Shown here: in pieces, positions 34,715 to 45,840 of the stretch
Numbering within the stretch: position 1 is the stretch's first letter
How the letters are laid out: the number at the start of each line of letters is the position of its first letter
Assembly (NCBI RefSeq): GCF_037975245.1
Contig: NC_092564.1
Location: 15,007,984 to 15,071,983, forward strand
Length of the DNA stretch: 64,000 bases
Reading direction: 5' to 3'
From: Apostichopus japonicus
Taxonomy: Eukaryota > Echinodermata > Holothuroidea > Aspidochirotida > Stichopodidae
Program-made: the position numbers and the translations under genes
Notes under the pieces: model-generated
Database searches by the model: none
What the model was told of the DNA's origin: nothing
The model's input: the letters and a program-made list of their open reading frames with translations, nothing else

Positions 34715-37639
34715 AAGGCACATTTCACGGTACGGCAATTACTATATGCGAGAGAAAGTAGCAGGATTTGTTTGTTAATTACACAAAACAGTTGTTAAAG
34801 AAATAAAACAGGCAAAGACATGAGCCTGTTGGACCTCATTTAGATACCTTTTCACAAATATGACGATGGGAGTGATACGTTTGCTCAAATAGTCTGAACC
34901 AACATTTACGGCCCTGGACATTTGGGCCCGGTTCAGTGAATCGACTGAACCGCATATTTTGTTACGCCTGTAAGGGCTCAATATTTTTTGTCAAGGAACA
35001 GAATCAACTGTTATTTCACTCCGAATGTATATTTGTTGCACGTTGGTTACCTTCTCGGCACATTGTTTGAATAAACATTAATGAAACCAGTACTATACCC
35101 GACTAGGGTGTAATCTGTACAAACGGTAAATTAACTATGTGACACAGACCTAATAATGTGACTATAGAGTTTACATGAAGGTTAAAAGAATGCTTCTACG
35201 GCATCTCCTGAATCCAAATTACATTTGGATAGGTTGAGTTTAATTCTTTAAAATCCAATACGATATGACCTCAATGTGTAACACGGTTTGGTGGTAGTGG
35301 GGGGGGGGGCGGGAGGGGGGTGTTGACTAGGTATACAAATGGATTACGTAATAATTTGGGAATGATAATATAAACTGAAGAAAGCCATCTTTAGACATTT
35401 GACTGAGAAATAGTCTGTATCGAAAGATACCGAAAGCGATCTTAAACGTATATCGGTAAGAAAAGAACATTCACAGCTTAGGATGTAGTACATCTTGTAT
35501 AGGCTCTCCTGCAATGAATATGGAGAGTGTATGGATTAATAGAGAGATATTAAATATGTTTGAGGAATGATTTTATTCATGAGTGAAATGCGTATTAATT
35601 GTATGTATTTGTGACTAATGATGAAGCTCAGAAAAGACGACCCGATCAGAATTTATACTTTTCAAAATTATACTACATTTAGGTTAGTTTATTTGTTCTA
35701 ATTATTCAGTTGATTGAATATTAATATTTGCAACGAGCTACCTTAAAACTCACGTGCCTATGACACACTCAAACTGACCTGTCGAAATTCACTTTCCCCT
35801 CAGAGTTCATACTATTTGAAGAACAAAGTGTTTTTGAAGCAATTGTTCTTGGAGTAAGATCATTTCTTTGTAAGAGCACTTTCTGTCAATGGATTATAAA
35901 GTTATGAGTTATAGTGCAGAGATACTATATCAAAAATTGTTTCATTTGAAAATGTGGCAGTTAATGTTTACTGACTCTACAAAGATAGGAAGATGATTAA
36001 ATTAAGGAGTAACCCGGACACTAATTACGGACGGTGATACTTGTTTCGAAAATACTATAAACAATGATTTCAAATGTTCTTTTAATTACTATTGAAAGTA
36101 ATACACGGAAGTACATGTGTCACACTGTAGTGTACGTCAGTGTACTATATATAGTTGCTGGATTTAAAAGAAAATCAATGTTTACTTAATGGTGTGATAA
36201 TAGGTTCACTGCATAATTAATAAAGTCAGCCGATGTAAGCGTGTGAGTTTTGATCTATTGATACCATTTCATTACGTTCATAGAAGTTTAACGCGAAACA
36301 AGAGTTCCACAATTTCGCCGGATACAATAACTAGAATATAAGAAACAGCAGTATGATTTGTAAAACTTGTTTATCTCATGTGGAATCTTATGACGGCTGT
36401 TCTTTGATCCATGACATAGGAGATACACTTGAGCAAAAATCTGTCGGATCAGACTTTGGTAATCCTTAAACAACAGACGATCGGTGAGCAACTGCAGGAT
36501 CCTGCAGTGTCAAGGAACTCATCAATCTAGCAAGAAAATCTTTTTTTAATATGAAATTATTATCAAAGAATTAGACAAATGTGTAGTAAGCCGAGGTCTA
36601 TGGATGTTTATGTTGACATTTATTGATGAATAGTAACGTATCGAATGTAGTAGATGAGGTCATCCATTATTGGATCAAACATTTTTCAAAAATATCAATA
36701 TGAGATGAAACTTTTATAAGAAATAAAACAAAAGTTTGTTTTTAATTGATGGAGTTAGTTAAATGTGTTCTCGGAGCGACCGTATCATCCTCCATCTTCA
36801 TTCCAGCCATCCGACGCCAGGAAAGATTTTCGACCTTGGAGTGCCGCTTGAAGTTCCCGAGTGATCTCATCACTGATTTATTCACCGCAACTTCAGGGAG
36901 GTGTATGTGGTAAGAGGCAGCAACAGGCCAGTAGTATAGTAACTTAAGGATTTGTTAATGTGTATGTGATGCACTGCTGGCTGAATGTGACTGTATGTAT
37001 ACTTGTTAGTTTTTGTGTGTGTGTTTATTCAAGAAATGTAAGCAGGAAATAAAAATATAGTTCTTTTACATATTATTGATATAAAAAGTACACATTTTGT
37101 CCAAAACTTCGACACGCAACCGAGCATACCCTTCAACATAGATTTGCTACCGTGTGGACTTTACTATAGATCATTGCGAACAGGGCTAGGAAAGGGTAAG
37201 TCATTCATCTCTTCCAGCTGTGTCTACAATAGGTATTTTAGTAAACAGACAGACAACGTATAAACAGATGTATATGTTAAAAACGTAAGAGCAGTCATAT
37301 TAATATTTAGCAGTTATTGCTTATTTGTGCTCTAGGATCATCCTAGCCGCGGCCAACCAATCATTAACCAGTTTACCATACAAACATTTGAGATTAAAGG
37401 GAGGTTTGAGATAAAGCGTCAAACTTTTGAGATAAACCGCCAAAAATTCCTCGACAACGTCATACGTTTCCTGAAACCGCAATTTTCTTCTCACACCCGT
37501 CGTTCTCAAGTCGACGTTTGGGTTGCTACCCCCCCCCCCCCCCATTGTTACTCCTCTAGTTGGCGAGTGGCATGTCCAATTCAGGCAACGGCGCCTTTAA
37601 CGACACGCGAAGGATAATTCGGCTTATTTTGTCATTCTG
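34715..37639. other. Spacer upstream of copy C
   Basis: From about 35190 it matches the other spacers (for example the CATCTCCTG line near 7143), marking re-entry into the duplicated unit. The part 36170-37060, including AACGCGAAACAAGAGTTCCA, matches 49200-50060 before D and is not seen before B. It lacks the SINE, LINE and GATATC element found before B. No gene seen. Confidence 0.65.
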
Positions 37640-37921
37640 GCACACACGGCATTGCTCAAAACTGTTTCATTTCAATGACATTTGACCTTTGAAACTGTGA
37701 CGTCATAAATCAAGTCACAACAAATGTGTCACCTTATGTTCAGAGGCGGGGCTCACAGAAATCATCAGTTAATGTCGGACACTTGCGGTATCTGTATCTT
37801 ACTTTTCAATAAAGAGAGCGTCGTTTCGTTTTACAAATTGTCTATACGAGTCACTATCTGACAGGGTAAGAATCATTTTGATCCAGGAATCATCTGCTGA
37901 CATTACACGAGCTGCTTAGTT
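37640..37921 (+). promoter_or_regulatory. Conserved 5' flank of copy C with TGACGTCA
   Basis: Same block as before B and D, with TGACGTCA at 37698-37705, CACTTGCGGTATCTGTATC, CAATAAAG near 37808 and the shared leader up to the ATG. The CRE/ATF-type site lies 213-224 bases before the ATG in all three copies. Confidence 0.5.
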
Positions 37922-40900
37922 ATGGAGAGGAGAGGGAAAATCTGTTTGTTTGGAACCATTGCCGCCAGTCCAATTCAAATAATGTTTTTCCTTGTCAATT
38001 TAGCAACCTTAGTTATGCTTTGCTTTGGAGAGGAAACTATTGTGCTTGATAGAATATGGAAGGAACATATAATCCGATCAGAGGGACAAACAGTGACCTT
38101 ACGCTATATAAGTAAAGATAGTATCACAATGTTCCGAATAGATACACTAAAGAACGACTATAAGGCAAAGATTGTGATGAATTCAACGCTGGTTGAGAAT
38201 TGCAATGACAGTTTTATATTCAACTCCACAAAGAATGGATCAGACTTTATTAATGACTTAACTATTAGAGATGTTACCAGGGAATTTAACGGTTACTCAT
38301 TTCTATGCGTGGACCATATTACGTTCAATCCACAGGAGCTTACATTGATAGTGCTATACAGCCCAAGACGTGAATATCCACAGTGTACATCCAGCTCTAC
38401 ATATCCAATATATTTCACTGATCAAATTGGTGAACCTTTTGATATAACCTGTATCTCAGAAGAAGGAAATCCAAGAATAAACCTCTCCTTACAAAACACG
38501 CTGACATTGATAAACAATTCGTCCATTACACTTGGAGAGAATAAAACTCATCGATATGTTGAATTGAATACTAAACTCTATAGTGAATGGAACAACAGTA
38601 TGTTTTACTGTTACGTTGTGCAATCTACTACAGGGATGGTTAGTTACAGTGCTCATTGTTCATTTGGTCCAATACAATTTGTGGATGAATTAACTGTCAT
38701 TACGAATACATCGAATGTGTCAGTTAAAGAAAGAAAGAAGATTATGTTTTCTTGTAAGAGTAATGTTGATTCTGCTTACAAACAATGGAATATAGTAGAT
38801 ATTCCGAAACATGTTTCATATTCAAGTTCAAATGATTCAGATTATATTTACTTAGAAATAGATGTTAGTAATTTGACTAAAGATACCCTAATAACATTAG
38901 CCTGCTTTGTATCTTATCGTGGTAGAAACTTGACCACGAATATAACAGCCTATGTCGAAGCTTCTGGAAGTAAAGTCATTTTTCCGTTGCCTGTTTTGGC
39001 ATTCATTGTCTTTCTGATTGTGCTCTTACTGGTCATTGCTAAAACGTGTGGAAGACAGCTACATTGTGAGGCCCGATGTAATAGAGCAAGAACCAGAGAT
39101 CCGCGTACAGTAAACAGGACAGAAACACAAAATGGCCGAAGTGAGTGTATGATATTTCATCTTGTAGGATTAGTAATAGACTTAGCAAACCTTACATCTT
39201 CATAAATATTTTTAACATCTTATATTTATAATTCCAAACTATTGTTTTCTGTAAGTTTGTAAGTCTGAACTTAGGCTAAGCCTTTGTTGTGCTAACAACA
39301 AGCCAGCAAGTATATTTCATCCCATGTGTATGTATTCATAGACACAATTTTTTTGTAACGCAGCCTGCTGTGATTGAAAAGCACATTGATTGCTATGCAT
39401 AAAATTGATGGAGTTAATCATACCAAACACCTTTTCGGTTTCCATGCAATGGACATAACATCTTTGATCCAATTAAAATAGGTAAGGTCAGTGCGCGAAA
39501 ATGAAATATTTACTGCCTTAATATATAATAAAAGATAACTATATTACCTTAAATGTATGATATATTACTCTGTATAACCATATTTTGTGTTCGTAATTGC
39601 TTAAGGTAACATCGAGGTGGAAGGAGTAAGGGGAGGGAGTGGAGTCGGGTAGCACGAAATGAAGTGTTTACCCAAAAACTATAATCGCTCTGTAAATTTC
39701 CATATTCTTTCACAGATGAAGAGAATGTACCCGTAACACGTCAGCAAACACCGAGGTAAAGCCGTTGATATTCAATACTTTACTTTACTAACTTAATCTA
39801 GGCATGTCTCTACTTCATCAAGGCACATTTTGTAGGGAGGGAGACATAACGAAGTGGACTTAATTAATTTGGTGATACAATTTCAAAACTTCAAGACCCC
39901 CATTGCCTCATTATACAGTTCGAACTTTAACCAACTGAGAGTTTCAGTCTAGAATATGGATAGTTCTTTCTATTGTAAAGATTTGGACACTCACATTGTA
40001 TGTTTAAATATGACAATTGCCTTGTATTGTTTTCATCCCAGGCTAATCATATTGTCATTTTCTGTATGATTTTCCTCCAAGGTCAGTTCTTCCCAGCTTG
40101 CCAGATGCGATTAATACTTCACATCATGAAAGAGAAATCGAGACATGTAGGTTTATGAAAATTATGTTTGATTTGCGTTTTGATTTTGAATGTGTAAAGC
40201 TCATTCTATGAACTAGTGACTAGTCTACAGATAGGGATGTTCAAATAAAAAATTTCAACGTTTTCTCGCCGAAGAACAATTATGGGGGAAGAAACGAAAA
40301 TGAAAACTAACAAGTTCAAAGCTGAAGGATATTCGTGTAGTCAGGGTAGTGAATGAGGTCTGATTATGTATTTAATATCTTGATTTCATTACTTTTGACA
40401 TGGAATCATAAATGCATAGGTAAATTATTTAAAAAGACTGTTGAATTACAGCGATTATGAACTAAAGTTAAAAGCAAGGGCGGCGGAACCGGGGGGCACA
40501 GGGGGCACGTGCCCCGCCCCCCCACTTTTCCTCAGGTTAAAAATTTGCCCATTTTCTACATAAAAATTGAGGTGTCTCAAGTTAGCAATTAGAGGCCAGG
40601 GAACCAGAATGAACACTCGGGAAGGGCCGTTTCCGGCCATCTAAGGGGTTTGTAAAACCCCAAAATTTCTTGTACGCTCCGCGCCAACAAATGGTGGCGC
40701 TCCGCTCAGATAGTCGTGCATACAACTTTGCAAATCCTGGCTACGCCCCTGACTTTTAATGAATTTTTGTTGGTCAAACTCAAAGCTATTTCGAATTGAA
40801 AAAAAGAATTGTTAAGATATTATCAAGAAATAAACTCTAATTCAGATGATTCCTACATTAGCAACTATATGTTTTCACCTCATTTTGTCTCAAAAGAAAA

Positions 40901-43900
40901 CTTGTTCCTTGTTTCCCAATTTGCACATTGGATATTGCAGTGCTATATGCATATTTTCCTTGAGGGGGGGGGGACGTTGATGGAGTGATGTGTATATGCA
41001 AATAAGATAATACAATAAGAGTTATAAAGGGTACTAAATATAATGCTGCATCAGTCCAATCGAATTTCTGCAAAGTGCCCTTTGATGTTGGTGCTCCCCC
41101 CCCCCCAGATTGAAAGTGCTTCCGCCGCCCTTGGTTAAAAGGATCGTTCTCAATGTTACCTAAACTTATAAAAATGATGTTCACATATTTCATTCTAGGA
41201 ATATTGAATATTGTTTTTTTCTACAAGAGAAGATGACTATGTGCCTGTTTGCCTTTCTTTTAGACTACTCTACAGTAACAACAGACACTTCGGGAAGTAA
41301 TCGGTTATTTAACGAAGACGATATTTGCCTTATGTTAAAGATGAAGACCGGGACACTTTACACGAGGTGGATGGGGACAATACCTGTCTCTCTTGGGGTC
41401 ACCAAATGTGTAGTCCTAACAACCCTCTCTGATGGTAAAGTGATATATATATAATCGATTTATCTGATATCAATAACTAGATGTATAGAATTAGATTTGT
41501 ATCCTACACAAAGATGATAAGGACCCGGCTGGTTGGTGCGATATTTTATAATTATAATTCCAAATCCAATTATTACACTGCACGGTTGGGGCATTCATAA
41601 TAAATTACTATTTTACAGCCAGTTTGGTGCTCCTTAACAGCAGCATAAACAAATGTGACCCCCCCCCTCCCATCCCAGAGTATAGGGCCTAGGCAAGTCT
41701 TAATTCAACTGATTTTCTATGACATGCTTCCGTGAAGAATACTACACGAGCAATAAAATATGCAGATATTAAAAAAAAAAAGTTCTGTCAACAAATATTG
41801 AAGTGATTCACAGATCTTCAAATTTGTCACATATGTTACATTGTCTGAAATAACGTTCAGTCATGGTATATCGTTTCGAAAAGATTTACTCACGTGTACC
41901 TGAACTAAGGCATATTACCAATATTTTCACTTTCTTCCTCGGATTCGTAGAAAGAGTTGTCAAACACAGAGACATCCACTGGGACAAATTTGTGAAAACG
42001 TCTTTAGACCTACCTGTGACGAATCAAGTCACGAAAATTGAAGGAATTGGGATCGTATATAGTGAGTGTTTATTCTTTCTATATAAGTTTTTGCTTTTCT
42101 TTTTCAGCAGTTGTAAGTTGTTTCTGCACCCGATCTTAATATTAAGAGATTTGTGAAGAAGAGAAACATGTTATGCTTCTTGCATGCAGTGAGAAAAAAC
42201 ATTAGGCCTGACGCAGTGCATAGTGTCAGGGCGTAGGGTTACAGCACCGTGACCTGAGGTCGATGATGGTGGCACGGGGAATATGAAGAGGGACATAATA
42301 TGGGAAAAAAGGTGTCTTCTCATTTTCGTAAAATAATTTACGAAAATGTGGGTGCAATTTGTTTGCTTGCCATGTGAAACATCTACACAACAACATGTTA
42401 CTCTTGGTAACTCCACAAGATCTAAGTGTTTTAATGTGAACTAACTTCTATAGTAACTATCTCTTCTTTGTAGATCAAATAAATATGATAACTGAACATC
42501 TTGCGTGTAAAACGTTAGACAATTACTTGAACTTTGACCCAACCTCACGTCAGGGAAGTGGGAGGAGCGTCACGTCAGTGCGAGATGTTATGGAACATTT
42601 GTCAGGAGTACTTGAAGGAATGGAAGTCATTAAATCCTACGGGGTGAGTTTCGTCCGTGACTGACAAAATATAGAGTTGAGCTGGTTTGGTTTCGCTGCA
42701 AACTCAGTAATCAATCTTGGTTCCGTGTACAAACGGATATGTAAATGCTAAATGTGTCCCTTTATGAGTTTTATATCTTGCCTTGTGATTAAATTGTGTC
42801 TAACCTTGCGGGAACGCTTGTTACGATTACAATAATTGAATGTATTTGTTGATTTGGTAGAGCAAAGGGCTCGTACCTCCGAGGTCCGTGGTTCAAATCC
42901 CGTTCTGTTCGAACATTTATTTACCCGGTTCGAATTTAAAAGTCAGTTCTCCGTCGTTCATTTTGTTTATAAAATTAGTTGACATTTCTTTTGTTAAAGA
43001 GCCATGGTTCGAGTTTCGATGTATTGTTTACTACATATCTATGATGTGACCTTCCCCCCAGCTTATACAACACAGTAAACATAAACTATTAGTTGTTTAC
43101 GATATAGAAACCGGTGTCATGATCTCTATTGTTCTTAACAGCTTAAGTGATCTATAGTTACTAATTAAATATCAGTCTAAATTTTATCGGTGAAAAACTA
43201 TCGTCGACTTTATACATCTTCACATCTCCATCAATGATTTTGTATTTATTCCCCCTTAAGCTCCGTTGAAATGCAGTATTGATTAATATTACTTACTGTT
43301 AGACAATAGTATCATTTTATTAATGTTTCCTCGATATTGCTGAAGAAACCCGACGATTTATGTCATGATTGGCAATCATGAAAATTATATCAATTCCAAT
43401 CCGCCACAGTTTCTCCATCCTTGTTTCTCAACGAAGAAGATTTTATACACCAAACAGGGACAATGTAAGTTGTATGACTTCTGTCTTGCTGAGGATGCAC
43501 CAACAATTTGCGCCATCAAGAAATCAGAGGTAAACCTGCTGTTTCCCTTAATTGTTCTGCTGGTCCTAAGTGCATCTCATTACGCAGACGAAATGAGTCG
43601 AGTCTTTAAAACTTCTCCTAATATAATGTTTGGCTAAGGAAATTTAAAGTAAAGGAAGTAGCCTGAAAAGAAATATGAAATTATTCATTCATAATCAGGG
43701 ACGACGGGCCAGCCGGGCACATGCCCTTCCAGTTTGGGGGATAACTTCAAAAATGCTCGTTTTCATAAATTACTTCTCGTTTGTAATTTAAATACCCCTT
43801 TTTATAATTTTATGCGTTCTTTATATTATTTAAACTGCTCTTTTTGCTGAAAATTAAAAGGAAAGAAAGAATTTAAATGTACCCGTTTATTGACAAACAT

Positions 43901-45840
43901 ACAAATAATGTATATTATTGCTACGAACGCACTGAGAAGTTAATCTTTGTTGGAAATTTTTCATTCTTCACTGATATAAAATTGTTTTTGTTTATTATTC
44001 CGGTGTAATTCAATGCCTTGAAAGAACAGCTGTTCTCATCTCACTGTTTCTTCCTTTAACATTCTTTTCTTTCCTTTTTAAAAAAAAATAAAACCTGTCC
44101 TAACTTCTAATTTTGTTTGTAGATGAAATCGGTGACGTTGAACCAATTCGCTCCAGAAGCTTTCGACCGAAATGAATATTCAGCAGAGAGTGATGTCTGG
44201 TCAACAGCTGTTGTTATATGGGAAATTATTTCAGCTGGTGAAAAGCAATCAAATAATACTATCATGAAAATAAAATACCAACGCTTTGTAAATATTATTC
44301 GATCAAAAAGTATGCGAGCATAAAGAGGTCAAATCAGCTTCTTCGCTATACCTTACTTTGCCGGAACACCAAAATGCTACAATGTGAAACTATATACCGA
44401 CGCTATAGCGAATGTATATATACTGTCACGCATATATAGGAATAGTAAATAATCATTGAGGTACTCACGATTAAAAAATGAAGATCCACGAATTTGATAC
44501 CAGTTCGACTTCAGTTTATCATTTATTTGGCTTTTGATCCGGCGACGGTAACGTTTCCAAACCCACAAGTTAATTCAGAGGTTCAGAAGATTGATAAAAG
44601 TGAAATATACTAAAGAGAGATCGCAGAGTTAAGTTGGCACGACTCGATATTCTGTCTTGATACCAGAAAGTATGTTGTTACTAAGATAGTTAGGACCACT
44701 GCTATCTGCACAAATCAACGAAGTTATAATGTTTAAGTAATTAAGAAAACCGAAGTAAGTGAATGCTTCCTTTGCAAAGGCTTGTTTTATTTTCAAACAC
44801 CTTTTACAAAGGTAAGGTGAGAGTAATAATTTAGAAACATTAAAGGTTCAACTACTGCAACGTAAGGATATCAGTATTTGTTTGCTTTTTCAGGTTATAA
44901 ACCTTTCCCAATTAATGAGGAATACAAGCCAGGGGATGTCATTCCCATGCCAAAGACGCCATGGCCGGAGAAATATCTGCAGTTAAGGTAGCTTCATAGG
45001 GATTATTAGTTACAAATGTCGATTCTATACTCTCATTTCCAGGAACTCAACCATTACTTCATATGTCTGGTTTTACACTTTTTTGTATCATTTCTAATAC
45101 TTCTGTTATCACTTACTGGCTGCTACCATTTTTTGACGACGAATTACACGAACATTAATCAACGAATTCAGGAAATAAACCCACAGCTGATAGAATGTCA
45201 CTTTCCGCATTGGAGTAGTGAGAGGAGAAAGGGTTCCCTATACTGCTTAGTATCATTCAAATTAGACACGATTTATCTATATCTGGTGTCCTTCCCCGAC
45301 CCCCAACTCTTACTGTCTTACATCATGGTCCAGGTATACTATATTTCTTTTGTCTTTTTGAGGTCAGGTTAGACATTTGCTGAAGAATTTAGAATGACTT
45401 TTTCGACTTTCGAATGACTTTGTTATTGTTCCACAGAAACACGCTTTTATTTGAATGCTGGAGTGAAAACATGTCCCTTCGACCATCTATACACCATCTG
45501 AGGGATTCTTTCAAAACGGTACTTATTTTAGATTACAACAGTAAACAGTATTTAAGGAAACAACTTGACATCCTTGCTCGTTTTATCCTGTCTGCATGGC
45601 AGAAATGTTCGTATTTATACTATCACGGTGATATATCAATGTGACGTTATCAAACCCAGAAAATATAAAGAAGACAATGTCTACTACAAAGTATAGATAT
45701 AACAGGTTTTCCGTTTGTTTGTTTTTTCTCGACAGATTTTTGATAAGTTAATAGACAATAGCTTCTATGAGATACCGGTATCATCTTTGTATACACGGAT
45801 GATTTCTCCAACTGACGACTACGTGGAAGGAAAAGAATGA
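37922..45840 (+). CDS. Ig-domain receptor pseudokinase, copy C (intact, 11 exons, 763 aa)
   Basis: Exons: 37922-39140, 39716-39755, 40082-40146, 41264-41434, 41951-42061, 42474-42643, 43410-43529, 44123-44237, 44894-44987, 45437-45518, 45736-45840. All junctions keep frame, 2,292 coding bases. Signal peptide 1-36; three Ig-like regions to about 348; membrane helix 352-373; basic linker; kinase-like domain about 455-729; tail 730-763. Kinase features: single Gly (471) in the loop, Thr494 for the VAVK Lys, Leu517 at the likely alpha-C Glu, HPC at 595-597 for HRD, Lys602 for the catalytic-loop Asn, DFC at 615-617, APE at 642-644, SDVW at 655-658, CW-x6-RP at 709-718. The activation segment lacks tyrosine. 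The tail has YEIP (740), YTRM (748, a YxxM PI3K-type site) and DDYV (758). Ig1 has Tyr62 for the usual Cys and a new Cys94. Probably a signalling scaffold receptor without phosphotransfer; ligand unknown. Confidence 0.88.
40475..41133. mobile_element. hAT MITE in intron 3 of copy C with perfect 8-bp target duplication
   Basis: It starts CAAGGGCGGCGGA, ends TCCGCCGCCCTTG, and GTTAAAAG is duplicated on both sides (40467-40474, 41134-41141). The empty site GTTAAAAGGATCGTTCTC is present in copies A (about 1664) and D (about 53630), so insertion followed the duplication. The duplication fits the hAT pattern nTnnnnAn. Confidence 0.93.
42846..42916 (+). repeat. tRNA-derived relic in intron 6 of copy C
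   Basis: TTGGTAGAGC and GTGGTTCAAATCCC have D-arm and T-arm/B-box form, with a CTCG/CGAG stem around an anticodon-like loop. The acceptor stem does not form. Shared with A and D, hence older than the array. Confidence 0.4.
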
